Source of the DNA: Variovorax ginsengisoli
Lineage (GTDB): Bacteria > Pseudomonadota > Gammaproteobacteria > Burkholderiales > Burkholderiaceae_C
DNA length: 50,455 bases
Assembly: GCF_030486595.1 (NCBI RefSeq)
Contig: NZ_JAUJZH010000042.1
Span: 1 to 50,455 of the forward strand
Reading direction: 5' to 3'
Shown here: positions 15,535 to 23,164 of the stretch, in pieces
Numbering within the stretch: the stretch's first letter is position 1
Layout of the letters: each line of letters opens with the position of its first letter
Program-made: the position numbers and the translations under genes
The notes under the pieces: generated by a model
Seen by the model: the letters and a program-made list of their open reading frames with translations, nothing else
What the model was told of the DNA's origin: nothing
Databases searched by the model: none

Positions 15535-15796
15535 CATTCGAGTGGGTCGAAGAGGCACGGAATTTCTTTGTCTTAGGAGTGGGACCCCAAGGATCCTGTG
15601 CGTAGGGAATCTCATGTTCGGTGAGAAGTTCGTTCAAAGTTAGGCCGGAATTCCATCAAATTTACGACGTAATTTTGACGGCGGCGCTCGTAAGTGATTG
15701 ATTGATAAGAAGAATTCTCGGGGTGGGCGTTCGAGCTCCGATTCGGGAGTTCGTCCCGGTTGTAGTCTTCAGGTAGTCGGCACTTCCAGGAGCCCC
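15535..15796. other. intergenic, nothing recognised
   Basis: AT-richer spacer, locally below 50 percent GC around 15640-15720. Short frames on the minus strand (for example ITYERRRQNYVVNLMEF) look protein-like but have no start or family I can support. It probably includes the promoter of the next gene. Confidence 0.3.
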
Positions 15797-16204
15797 ATGG
15801 CTGCCAAAGATCGCTACGCGAGCACCAAGGCGACCGCTGCATTGCTTCGAGCAGGACGCCGGTACCAACGCGATCGGCTGCGCGCCGCAGACATGATCAG
15901 CCTTGGTGAGGCAGCGTCGTTGATGGAAGTGGAAGAGGCGACGGTCGTCGCCTGGGTTCGCACCGGGAAGTGCATCGGAATTTTGGGACGAACGATGGCG
16001 CTCCCGCGCTGGCAGTTCGACCCCTTGGTTTGGCCCGCGACCCAAGTTGTCGGGAATGGGCTGGGAACGACGGATGGATGGCAGGTGCTCAGTTTCATGG
16101 AAACTCCGGCGCCGGCCTTGAACGGCCTGACGCAGCGGGTGGCTCTGGAGCAAGGCGTCCCGATCAGTCGCACTGCTGGCGTGGCCATGGCAGAGGCGCA
16201 TTGA
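15797..16204 (+). CDS. antitoxin-like HTH protein (MbcA/ParS-type end), orphan
   Basis: 135 residues from ATG 15797, preceded by AGGAG; upstream in-frame codons lack a ribosome site. Residues 34-66 (ISLGEAASLMEVEEATVVAWVRTG) look like a helix-turn-helix/excisionase-type DNA-binding unit. Near the end, LSFMETPAPALNGLTQRVALEQG recalls the toxin-binding segment of Xre/MbcA/ParS antitoxins, which in that family reads roughly ...TPNPALGGRTPLEAL. Those antitoxins pair with a RES-domain toxin directly downstream; none follows here. It may be a solitary regulator or the survivor of a broken pair. Assignment is by motif resemblance only. Confidence 0.5.
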   Translation: MAAKDRYASTKATAALLRAGRRYQRDRLRAADMISLGEAASLMEVEEATVVAWVRTGKCIGILGRTMALPRWQFDPLVWPATQVVGNGLGTTDGWQVLSFMETPAPALNGLTQRVALEQGVPISRTAGVAMAEAH

Positions 16205-16256
16205 AAACGTTGCCGAGCTCGCGACGCTGCGACGGTAGCCGTGGCCGACCAGCGCT

Positions 16257-16544
16257 CTACCGCGCGGACCGCTCGCTCCTCCTGCGGATCCGGGATCCCT
16301 CGCTTCTCTCGGTAAGCGGACTGAGTTTCCGGTCAACCCATTTGCGGCCGGCAGCCAATGCTGCCGCGCTGGTGGCCTGACGGCCCAAGCTGACAGCTGT
16401 CCTGGCGGCCTCTTGCGGGGCAATCGGCTTGCAGATCCAGCCCTCGGCTGCGCCCCAGAAGGAATGGTGCCACCGAATATAGAGAGTCCAGCCTTTGTAC
16501 TCCTCCCGGAGAACAGACGTGGAATTCAACGATCGGACAGCCAT
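16257..16544 (-). CDS. hypothetical small protein
   Basis: 95 residues. The first 60 (REEYKGWTLYIRWHHSFW, GAAEGWICKPIAP) look like genuine protein with many aromatic residues; the last 20 are Arg/Ser-rich and may be read-through. No clear ribosome site. No family recognised. The alternative frames on this stretch are less protein-like. Confidence 0.4.
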   Translation of the reverse strand: MAVRSLNSTSVLREEYKGWTLYIRWHHSFWGAAEGWICKPIAPQEAARTAVSLGRQATSAAALAAGRKWVDRKLSPLTERSEGSRIRRRSERSAR

Positions 16545-16730
16545 CGCGCCAGCATAGCCTGAAGCCGCAGCGAGGACGCGAGGGTGCAGCCAAGTTTTCT
16601 TCTTCTAAGACTGCGCCGGGCCGCCGGGCGCAATCGGCATTGCGAAGTCCGTGCTATCGCGAAGTACTTCACTGACTACCGCAGTCGCCTCGCATAGATT
16701 TGAGGCTGAAGAAGAACAAGGAAGTCTGCG

Positions 16731-17066
16731 ATGAAAAAATGGATCGGCATGGCGATCGCCATTTCTGCGTTGGCGTATCTGCCTGGCGCCTATGCAAAAG
16801 GCGGCGGTCGCGTCGCCTATGGTGGCGGCAAGCACACCACAAGCCACGGAGGGCAGTACGCAGGCGGGCAGGGCAGTTCCCATCGTGGCGGCTCGTACAA
16901 GAACGGCCAGACAAGCGATCGATACGGGACGCACCAGCAGGCCGTTGATTTGCGGTTCCTTCGCCGCGGTTCCGATGCTGACGTCGCAGGAGCGGATCGT
17001 CCCGGCCGCCCTACGCCGCACCCACCGAAGCGGGGGTATCCACGGATATCCGCTACTCGGCGATGA
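16731..17066 (+). CDS. small secreted Gly/Ser/His-rich protein, 3' end altered
   Basis: The frame starts with a signal peptide (MKKWIGMAIAISALAYLPGA, cleavage likely after AYA at residue 22) and a repetitive mature part GGGRVAYGGGKHTTSHGGQY, GGQGSSHRGGSYKNGQTSDRYG. Small secreted proteins of this composition normally end just after such a segment. Here the frame runs on from about residue 72 into Arg/Pro-rich sequence that does not look native, and the adjacent primase fragment begins abruptly near 17030. The junction, about 16945-17030, therefore probably replaced the original end. Function unknown. Confidence 0.5.
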   Translation: MKKWIGMAIAISALAYLPGAYAKGGGRVAYGGGKHTTSHGGQYAGGQGSSHRGGSYKNGQTSDRYGTHQQAVDLRFLRRGSDADVAGADRPGRPTPHPPKRGYPRISATRR

Positions 17067-18262
17067 CGGGCCAGAGCCTGTACTACCTGGGAGAAACCAG
17101 CCTGTCGCACAAGATCCTCGCGATCTCGGAGGAGGAGGGCGTGCGGCAGGCCGCGTATGCGTTGAAGCTCTTGCAGTCCGAGGGCGAACTCACCATGGCG
17201 TCGACCGCCAAGGATGAAGCCAGCGGCACGCTGATGACGCGGCAGTACACGGTCAAGGGCCCGGTGATGCTGATGCTCACGACCACCGCGATCGACGTCG
17301 ACGAGGAATTGCTGAACCGGTGCCTGGTGCTCGCCGTGAACGAGAGCCGCGAGCAGACCGCGGCCATCCATGCGCGACAGCGGCAACGCCAGACCCTCGC
17401 AGGCCTGCTTGAGGGCGCCAACCGGGAGGTGGTAGAGAGGGTGCACCACAACGCGCAGCGCCTCCTGGCGTCGGTGGCGGTGGTGAACCCGTGGGCGGAC
17501 CAGTTGACCTTCCTCTCGGACAAGACGCGCACGCGGCGCGACCACATGAAGTACCTGACCTTGATCCGTGCCATCGCGCTGCTGCATCAGCATCAGCGGG
17601 AGGTCAAGACGGTCGAGCACCAGGGCCGGACCCTCTCGTACATCGAGGTCACGAAAGCCGACATCGCCCTGGCCAACCGTCTCGCGCACGAGGTGCTCGG
17701 GCGCACCTTGGACGAGCTGCCGCCGCAGACGCGGCGCCTGCTCGGCCTGGTGCAGGTCATGGTCAAGGAGCGCGCCCGGGCCGAGCGCATCCAGCTCGCG
17801 GACGTGCGCTTCACGCGGCGCGACATCCGCGCGGCCACCGCCTGGAGCGACAACCAGCTCAAAGTGCACTGCCAGCGCCTGGCCGACATGGAATACCTCC
17901 TGATCCATGGCGGCAGCCGAGGCCACAGCCTGCGCTATGAGCTGCTGTGGGATGGCAGCGCCGGCGAAGATGAAAGCGACCGCCACCTGTGCGGCCTCAT
18001 CGATCACGCCGATCTCGACGACCCTGATCAAAACCACCCGCACCCATCCCTACGACCGGCGCAAGTTGGGGTTCAGCCTGCGCAAGATGCGGTCAAGTTG
18101 GCCCCGGGTTGGCCCCAAGTTGGCCCCGAGTTGGAGGTGGCCGATGGGACTCGAACCCATCAGCCACGCGGGCTGCAGGCCGATGCACCGGTCCTGGCGG
18201 CCAGAACGCATAGAGAGGGCCGGTCTGCTTCTTCCTTAGCCGCTGTCGTAGCGGCAGCCTGA
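17030..18262 (+). pseudogene. 5'-truncated primase-like protein of a mobile element
   Basis: About 400 residues remain. The segment MTGQSLYYLGETSLSHKIL, AAYALKLLQSEGELTMAST, GPVMLMLTTTAIDVDEELLN and RCLVLAVNESREQT is characteristic of the long primase/helicase-like proteins (CHC2 zinc-finger and toprim, then a P-loop region) encoded next to XerC-type recombinases in mobile islands. The zinc-finger, toprim and Walker A parts are missing, the frame is interrupted upstream at 16979-16981, and the gene begins only at the conserved middle. A winged-helix-like end (TRRDIRAATAWSDNQLKVHC) is kept. The last 55 codons run through 11-bp tandem repeats and a tRNA-like hairpin and may not be original coding sequence. 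Confidence 0.7.
18132..18167 (-). other. tRNA acceptor/T-arm-like hairpin (minihelix), possible att remnant
   Basis: On the minus strand: GTGGCTG, ATGGG, loop TTCGAGT, CCCAT, CGGCCAC, then C and TCCA. This is a 7-bp plus 5-bp continuous stem with one G-U pair, a 7-nt loop with the conserved TTCGA of T-loops, and a tail ending in CCA. D and anticodon arms are absent: upstream sequence does not supply a 5' acceptor strand at normal distance. It may be a tRNA gene fragment left by an integrative element, a tRNA-like element, or chance within the primase reading frame. Confidence 0.4.
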
Positions 18263-18273
18263 GGCGGGAAACC

Positions 18274-19401
18274 ATGCGCACTGGCGCCCGCCCCTACACG
18301 GCCACGCCCAGCCCGAGACAGCGCTTCGCGAGCCTCTCCTCCTCGGCCGGTGCCCCGAGCGACCTGCGCGGCCTGACCGCCGCGATGCACCGCTACCTCG
18401 AGCACCTGGGGATGGAGGGCTACACCCCGATCGGCCGGTACAACGTCGAGCGCTACATCCGGGAGTTCATCGCCTGGGCCGACGAGCGCGGCGTGACGCA
18501 TCCGCAGCAGGTGACGCGTGCCGTGCTCGAGCGCTACCAGCGCTGGCTGTACCACTACCGCAAGAAGGACGGCGCCCCCTTGGCCGCGACCAGCCAGCGC
18601 GGCAAGATCATCCCGCTGCGAGGCTTCTTCAAGTGGCTCACGCGCTCGGGCGAGATCCCGGCCAACCCCGCGGCCGACCTGGACCTGCCGCGCCAGATCA
18701 AGCGCCTGCCGCATGCCGTGCTCACGGCCGGCGAGGCCGAGCGGGTGCTGGCCAGCGTGGACATTGGAACGCCCATCGGCCTGCGCGACCGCGCCATGAT
18801 GGAGGTGCTCTACGCCACGGGCATGCGCAGGATGGAGCTCTCGGGCCTGGCCATCGACGACCTCGACGTGGAGCGGGTGGTGGTGTTGATCCGGCTCGGC
18901 AAGGGCCAGAAGGACCGTCTGATCCCGCTGGGCGAGCGGGCGCTGCACTGGGTTCAGCTGTACCTGGACGAGGCGCGCGAGCAGTTCGCCTGGAACCAGA
19001 ATGACAGGACGCTGTTCCTGGGCAACGAGGGGCATCCGCTTCATCCGATGTGGCTGTCCACCCTGATCGCCAACCGGGTGGCTGCTGCCGGCGTGGACAA
19101 GCGCGGCGGCTGCCATCTGTGGCGCCACACCATGGCCACGCTGATGCTGGAGGGCGGTGCCGACATCCGCCACATCCAGGCGATGCTCGGGCACGCGGAC
19201 ATCAGCTCCACGCAGATCTACACCCAGGTGGCGATCCGGCAGTTGCAGCGGGTGCATGCGCAGACGCATCCTGCGGTCAGGCTGCGCGCCAGGCAGGCGC
19301 ACAGCGATCCGGACGGGGGCGAGCCTCGGCCGGAGGCGAACGACGCCGCCAGCGCGCTTCTGGAGGCCCTGGCGGGCGAGGCCGAGGACGACGACGCCTG
19401 A
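18274..19401 (+). CDS. site-specific tyrosine recombinase, XerC/XerD-like
   Basis: 375 residues. Amino-terminal SAM-like domain (about 35-130: YLEHLGMEGYTPIGRYNVER...) and catalytic domain with all active-site residues: R185 in ATGMRRMELSG, K210 in LGKGQKDR, H281 and R284 in HLWRH, H307 in LGHADIS and Y316 in TQIYTQ. The last 50 residues are acidic and Ala-rich. It follows the primase fragment by 11 bp, the usual pairing in this class of mobile islands, and should catalyse integration/excision or cassette exchange. The final 60 bp of the gene and the short repeats after its stop recur at 22380-22471. Not the chromosomal xerC, given context. Confidence 0.88.
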   Translation: MRTGARPYTATPSPRQRFASLSSSAGAPSDLRGLTAAMHRYLEHLGMEGYTPIGRYNVERYIREFIAWADERGVTHPQQVTRAVLERYQRWLYHYRKKDGAPLAATSQRGKIIPLRGFFKWLTRSGEIPANPAADLDLPRQIKRLPHAVLTAGEAERVLASVDIGTPIGLRDRAMMEVLYATGMRRMELSGLAIDDLDVERVVVLIRLGKGQKDRLIPLGERALHWVQLYLDEAREQFAWNQNDRTLFLGNEGHPLHPMWLSTLIANRVAAAGVDKRGGCHLWRHTMATLMLEGGADIRHIQAMLGHADISSTQIYTQVAIRQLQRVHAQTHPAVRLRARQAHSDPDGGEPRPEANDAASALLEALAGEAEDDDA

Positions 19402-19413
19402 AGGGCTTCACAC

Positions 19414-19453
19414 GTCCATCTTGCGGTCACGCGTTCACGAGTCCATCTTGCGG
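19414..19453. repeat. paired GTCCATCTTGCGG repeats after recombinase gene
   Basis: GTCCATCTTGCGG occurs at 19414-19426 and again at 19441-19453, the second followed by CGCGCAGCG. The same pair, closer together, follows the second recombinase 3' end at 22439-22471. The pairing with recombinase ends suggests a boundary or attachment role; this is inference. Confidence 0.5.
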
Positions 19454-19665
19454 CGCGCAGCGCGCTGATCGAGGAAACCCGGCCGCGAGGTCCGCCTCGT
19501 GGCGCACCAAAGGCCTTGACCCCGCAGAGCCTGCCAAGCCCGTGGTCGGCTCGATGCCGGCCGGGGGCCTGCACTCTCCCCGCGTCGGTCCTGTAGCGAC
19601 AAACGCGACAAACACCGGCGCAAGCCTATCCTGCGTGCCAGAAATTTAGCGGCTAGAACTGGCTG

Positions 19666-20079
19666 CTACGGGTGCGGTGCGAGGCGCTCCCAGGCCTCGC
19701 GTGCGGTGATGATGGGAATGCCCGCGTAGCTGCCCAGCGGCAGCAGGTCGCGCAGGTCTCCCGAGGCGATGAGATCGACGGCGCCGGCTAGGGCAGCGGC
19801 CAGCACATGGTCGTCGTCGGCGTCGGTGGGCACGACGCGCGGCACGCTGGCGGGGGTGACCACGGTGGCCAGCTTGCGCAAGTCGGCGACGATGCTCGTC
19901 TGGCCGGCCAGGCGGTTGGCGAACTTGGTGCGGCCGATCACGCGCTGGAGTTCGGCCAGCAGGTGCTCGCTGGTACACAACTCGAAATCGCCGGCGCGTG
20001 CGGCGTCCAACAGTTGGCGCGGCAGGCCGGCGGAGATGGTGCCCGAGATGAGCAGGTTGGTGTCGAGGAGGAGGCGCAC
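19666..20079 (-). CDS. PIN-domain toxin (putative ribonuclease)
   Basis: 137 residues with the acidic pattern of PIN nucleases: D6 in LLLDTNLLIS, E43 in EHLLAELQRVI, DADDDHVLAAAL near 96-107 and DLIASGDLRDLL near 112-123. Family members (COG1569 type) are VapC-like RNases. The gene is downstream of a small partner on the same strand (24-bp gap), the normal antitoxin-toxin order. Toxicity is inferred from family and pairing. Confidence 0.85.
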   Translation of the reverse strand: MRLLLDTNLLISGTISAGLPRQLLDAARAGDFELCTSEHLLAELQRVIGRTKFANRLAGQTSIVADLRKLATVVTPASVPRVVPTDADDDHVLAAALAGAVDLIASGDLRDLLPLGSYAGIPIITAREAWERLAPHP

Positions 20080-20103
20080 CTGCCGAGTATCACGTAGCCT
20101 TGA

Positions 20104-20340
20104 TCACGCGCCTTGGCGGCGCTCCTGGCGATCGGCCTGCACTTCGGCTTCGATCTCTGCCTCGCTCAGTGGAGGCAGGCCCAGCGCATCGATCTTGGCA
20201 AAGGCCTCACCCAGGCGTGCGGCGGCGGCGGCGCGTTCCTCGCGGGCAGCCAGGAACTCCACGAAGTCGACGACCTCGGCCACGCGGCCGGGCGGCAGTT
20301 GCTTCAGGCGTTCGATCAGACGGGTCTCGATGGCGGTCAT
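20104..20340 (-). CDS. antitoxin of the PIN toxin
   Basis: 78 residues from the ATG at 20340; the open frame extends 19 codons upstream without a ribosome site. The first 35 residues (IETRLIERLKQLPPGRVAEV, VDFVEFLAARE) match the DUF2281-like antitoxin pattern with a helical DNA-binding start; the acidic carboxy-terminal half (LPPLSEAEIEAEVQ) would cover the toxin active site. The upstream palindrome at 20435-20446 is a likely operator for self-repression. Confidence 0.8.
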   Translation of the reverse strand: MTAIETRLIERLKQLPPGRVAEVVDFVEFLAAREERAAAAARLGEAFAKIDALGLPPLSEAEIEAEVQADRQERRQGA

Positions 20341-20434
20341 GGCCGGCTCTCTGGAAGGCGGTGGTTCGATTGCAGGTGGCTTTGCGCAGTTGCGCAATAG
20401 GTTGTAGTTTAGGTTTTAGCGCAGATTGCGCACG

Positions 20435-20446
20435 GTTTAGCTAAAC
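20435..20446. promoter_or_regulatory. palindrome upstream of toxin-antitoxin operon
   Basis: Perfect 12-bp palindrome GTTTAGCTAAAC, 95 bp upstream of the antitoxin start, next to repeated TTGCGCA motifs (20385-20430). Position suggests promoter/operator of the minus-strand toxin-antitoxin pair. Confidence 0.45.
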
Positions 20447-20612
20447 ATGTGCGAAAACCTTGGCCGCGCAAGGACCTTCCTCCACGGAAAATGCTTCCGA
20501 TGCGCGTGATCCGCAGGGAGCCCGCTCAGCTTCCTTCCTTAGCCGCCGCGCCTTCAGGCGCTGACTTCCTCAGCCCGCGATCGCGTGCGCGCGCCGGGCA
20601 CAATGCGCCCCC

Positions 20613-21680
20613 ATGCACGCATCCCTCACGCCTGGCCAACCCGCGCCCGTACTGGCGCGCGGGGCGCTGTGGCTAGGACCGGACGACTGGCCCGATGCCT
20701 TTGGCAATGTGATGGGGGACTACCTGGCACGCAGCAGCGTCTCCGGTGGCGCGGCGCAGAGGCGGGGCATCGACCCGGCTAATCCATACGGGTTCCAGGG
20801 CTCCAGTGCAGGCATCACCAACTGGCAGGCCAACGTGGAAGCGCAGGCGGCCATGAGTCCAGCGCAGTTGCCGACCTACGGTAGCGATGGCGGCCTGGGT
20901 AACAGTGAACTGCGCTTCGGCCCGGCCTACACGCCGGACTTCTCGGGCGTTGATGCGCGCCGAGGGACAGCGCCGGAACTCACGCCCGACATGTCTGCCG
21001 GTGCTTCGCAATCGCTTGCTTCTAGCCTAGGCCTGGCTGGTTCCGACCAGCGGGCGCCGGGAGTTCAGTTGGCTATGGGACCTGCGGCTGCCGCCTTTGT
21101 GGGCGTCGGGCCGGGGAGCGCTGGTGCCTTGGGAGGAGCGGCTGAAGGATTTCGAGCGTCCGGTCCCATGGGTGGCTCGCCGGGTTATGACCCTGTGAGG
21201 GAAGTGCCAGGCGGTGTCCAAGGGACTTCGGGTCTCAGCCTCCCCAGCTTTGGAACTCCCCCATCGTGGAGCGATGTGGGTAATGGCCTATTGAACGGGC
21301 TTATGACTGTCTCGCCGCTCATCGGGATGGGGGTGATAGGGGCCAACCTTATGTACAACTCGGGCGTCGGCTCGGGCGGCGTAAACAATCCACAATCTGC
21401 GGCAGATGTGCTTACGCCCGGTGGGCAGCCCATTGGTCAAGTCCAAGGAAGTGCCACGCCGGACATTCGAACTGTGACCCCCGGTCAGTTGGACAGCATC
21501 ATTGATGGCCTCAAAGGGCTAGGAGCAACACAAGTTGATAGGCCAAGATATCGGGGCGATTGGTACGAACTACCAAGCAATCAAGGCGGGTTCGGTGTTC
21601 GAACTAGCAACAACAATGGTCGAACGCTCGACGTTAATATTCCATCTGTGCCCGACGTGACCAAGGTCCATCAAAAATGA
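20613..21680 (+). CDS. probable polymorphic toxin (C-terminal toxin domain)
   Basis: 355 residues. The first 280 are Gly/Ser/Pro/Ala-rich and of low complexity (WPDAFGNVMGDYLARSSVSG early on; GLLNGLMTVSPLIGMGVIGA near 228-247 is a hydrophobic, possibly membrane-interacting helix). The last 70 form a compact domain: TPGQLDSIIDGLKGLGATQV, YRGDWYELPSNQGGFGVRTS, NNNGRTLDVNIPSV. Variable, well-folded carboxy-terminal ends of this kind, followed by a small AT-richer gene 13 bp later, are the hallmark of polymorphic toxin-immunity loci. I do not recognise the toxin family; a nuclease is a guess. No secretion domain (VgrG, Rhs, FHA) is visible, so this may be a truncated cassette. Start codon uncertain (no ribosome site). 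Confidence 0.6.
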   Translation: MHASLTPGQPAPVLARGALWLGPDDWPDAFGNVMGDYLARSSVSGGAAQRRGIDPANPYGFQGSSAGITNWQANVEAQAAMSPAQLPTYGSDGGLGNSELRFGPAYTPDFSGVDARRGTAPELTPDMSAGASQSLASSLGLAGSDQRAPGVQLAMGPAAAAFVGVGPGSAGALGGAAEGFRASGPMGGSPGYDPVREVPGGVQGTSGLSLPSFGTPPSWSDVGNGLLNGLMTVSPLIGMGVIGANLMYNSGVGSGGVNNPQSAADVLTPGGQPIGQVQGSATPDIRTVTPGQLDSIIDGLKGLGATQVDRPRYRGDWYELPSNQGGFGVRTSNNNGRTLDVNIPSVPDVTKVHQK

Positions 21681-21693
21681 AGATTATTCAATC

Positions 21694-22053
21694 ATGACAA
21701 GCCATATCAAGTTCGGAATTCCGAAAGCTGAGTGGATTGAAAAGTCTATTGACGAAGCGCGGACCGACCCTGTCGGACTGTGGCAGATAGTGAAAAATGG
21801 TCGGCACGGGTTCGGATTGGCGGGCAGCGAACTCGAAAGCTTCGTGACTGACCATATAGTCGGTCTGATGCGAAGCGGAGCACAGCCGATAAGTGGAGAT
21901 AAGGACTCCGCTTCCGGTTGGCGGTTGGCTATAAACGCTGGCGATGACCCCCAAAAGTTCGCAGAATCCGTGGTGGAAGAATGGAAGCACGCTCAAGTTG
22001 ATCCGGATGTGGATAGCGTCTGGTTCGCCTTCCCCACCGCCTGGATGAGTTGA
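21694..22053 (+). CDS. probable immunity protein
   Basis: 119 residues, acidic, soluble, lower GC than neighbours (MTSHIKFGIPKAEWIEKSID, LWQIVKNGRHGFGLAGSE, VEEWKHAQVDPDVDSVWFAF). It follows the toxin-like gene by 13 bp on the same strand. No family recognised. The call rests on size, composition and position. Confidence 0.55.
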   Translation: MTSHIKFGIPKAEWIEKSIDEARTDPVGLWQIVKNGRHGFGLAGSELESFVTDHIVGLMRSGAQPISGDKDSASGWRLAINAGDDPQKFAESVVEEWKHAQVDPDVDSVWFAFPTAWMS

Positions 22054-22379
22054 AATAGCCGCCGCGGAATGACGGTCGGTCAGTGCCGGCGGGCGCCGGT
22101 ACTGACGCGAAGGCGCACCCACCCCAGTGGGTTGCCGTAGCGCTGCGGGAGCCGACCCCGTGCAGGCGCGGTCCAAGCGCCGGGTCCGCGCCCACGCGGA
22201 CGCATGGGGTTGGGGTGCAGGGAGTGACCAGCGACCGAAGCCCGCCGCTGACGCAGCGCAGGAAGCCACCCGGGAGGTGACGAGGCGTCCAGCCTCGAAG
22301 CGGAACCGGCCACGGGGAACGCTGCTCGCCTGAGCGGACGGCCTTGGACGGGGAGCGACCCTCAACGGGCGGGCGCGGA
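22054..22379. other. GC-rich non-coding block with strong hairpins
   Basis: No convincing reading frame on either strand. Contains an 11-bp-stem hairpin CAGTGCCGGCG/CGCCGGTACTG (22081-22104) and several smaller inverted repeats. It could encode a structured RNA or be a recombination-associated spacer; I have no family match. Confidence 0.35.
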
Positions 22380-22471
22380 CGATGCCAGCGTGCTTCTGGA
22401 CGTCCTGGCGGCGGAGGCCGAGGACGACGACGCCTGAACATCCATCTTGCGGCCACGAGTCCATCTTGCGG
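22380..22471 (+). pseudogene. 3' remnant of a second recombinase gene plus repeats
   Basis: 22380-22437 repeats the last 60 bp of the recombinase gene at 18274-19401 (shared GAGGCCGAGGACGACGACG then CCTGA) with a few substitutions, in the same orientation. The same CATCTTGCGG repeat pair follows (22441-22452, 22459-22471) and again leads into CGCGCAGCG. The rest of this recombinase copy is missing. Confidence 0.75.
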
Positions 22472-22523
22472 CGCGCAGCGGCTGTCGGTCCTCCGTGCGG
22501 GCTTCGGCGACCATTGTTGGCCG

Positions 22524-22540
22524 ACCAACGCCTTGTTGGT
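22524..22540. promoter_or_regulatory. operator-like inverted repeat of parDE-type operon
   Basis: ACCAAC-GCCTT-GTTGGT, 12 bp upstream of the antitoxin ATG, overlapping another GTTGG/CCAAC pair (22516-22529). Ribbon-helix-helix antitoxins bind such repeats to repress their own promoter. Confidence 0.55.
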
Positions 22541-22552
22541 AAAGTACTACCC

Positions 22553-22840
22553 ATGAATACTCCCATCAGCCCGACGCCCGTCAAGCTCGATCCCGAGCTC
22601 AAGGTGCGCCTGACGCGCCTGGCCACGGCGCGCCACCGGGCGCCGCACTGGCTGATGCGCGAGGCGATTGCCCAGTACGTCGATCGCGAAGAAAAGCGCC
22701 AGGCCCTGCACCAGGACGCCGTGGCCGCGTGGGGCGAGTTCGAGGAAACCGGCTTGCACGTCACGGGCAACGAGGTGATGGCCTGGCTGGAGACCTGGGG
22801 CACTGACGACGAGTTGCCAGCGCCTGCATGCCACAAGTGA
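22553..22840 (+). CDS. CopG/RHH antitoxin of a ParDE-type pair
   Basis: 95 residues. VKLDPELKVRLTRLATARHR followed by APHWLMREAIAQYVDREE is a canonical ribbon-helix-helix DNA-binding domain. The rest (residues 50-95, acidic and Trp-containing) would bind the toxin. It overlaps the toxin gene by 13 bp, showing translational coupling. Confidence 0.88.
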   Translation: MNTPISPTPVKLDPELKVRLTRLATARHRAPHWLMREAIAQYVDREEKRQALHQDAVAAWGEFEETGLHVTGNEVMAWLETWGTDDELPAPACHK

Positions 22841-23151
22841 GGTTCGCGCCGGCGGCGCTGCGCGATCTGGAGCGCCTGCGGGAGTTCCTGCGCCCGAAGA
22901 ACCCGGCGGCCGCCAGGCGCGCCGGCGAGACCATCATCAAGGCCGTGCAGGTGCTGCGTCAGCAGCCGATGGTGGGTCGGCCGGTGGAGGATCTGCCGCC
23001 TGAATACCGCGAGTGGGTGATCGACTTCGGCGCGAGCGGCTACGTGGCGCTGTACCGCTACGCCGGCGAGGGCGACGTCGTCACCGTGCTGGCCTTGCGC
23101 CACCAGCGCGAGGCCGGCTACGAGCCGGGTTCGAGCGCCTCAGGCAACTGA
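22828..23151 (+). CDS. RelE/ParE-family toxin
   Basis: 107 residues. FAPAALRDLERLREFLRPKN, VGRPVEDLPPEYREW and VALYRYAGEGDVVTVLALRH are the typical segments of the RelE/ParE superfamily. The end RHQREAGY is common among ParE-type members. ParE toxins inhibit gyrase and RelE ones cut mRNA; which applies here cannot be told. Overlaps the antitoxin gene. Confidence 0.9.
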   Translation: MPQVRFAPAALRDLERLREFLRPKNPAAARRAGETIIKAVQVLRQQPMVGRPVEDLPPEYREWVIDFGASGYVALYRYAGEGDVVTVLALRHQREAGYEPGSSASGN

Positions 23152-23164
23152 TCAAAAGCGAGGC

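Noticed and set aside
16817..18043. 408-codon minus-strand open frame
   Set aside because: Antisense of the primase fragment; His/Gln/Arg-rich composition typical of a shadow frame.
18132..18167. Complete tRNA gene
   Set aside because: Only acceptor and T arm can be folded; no D or anticodon arm at acceptable distance, so it is listed as a tRNA-like hairpin instead.
18132..18167. tmRNA 3' end
   Set aside because: The stem sequences and the lack of the conserved tmRNA 5' start and tag frame do not fit.
21688..23103. 471-codon minus-strand open frame across several genes
   Set aside because: Runs antisense to the immunity gene, the recombinase remnant and the ParDE genes, which have clear homology.
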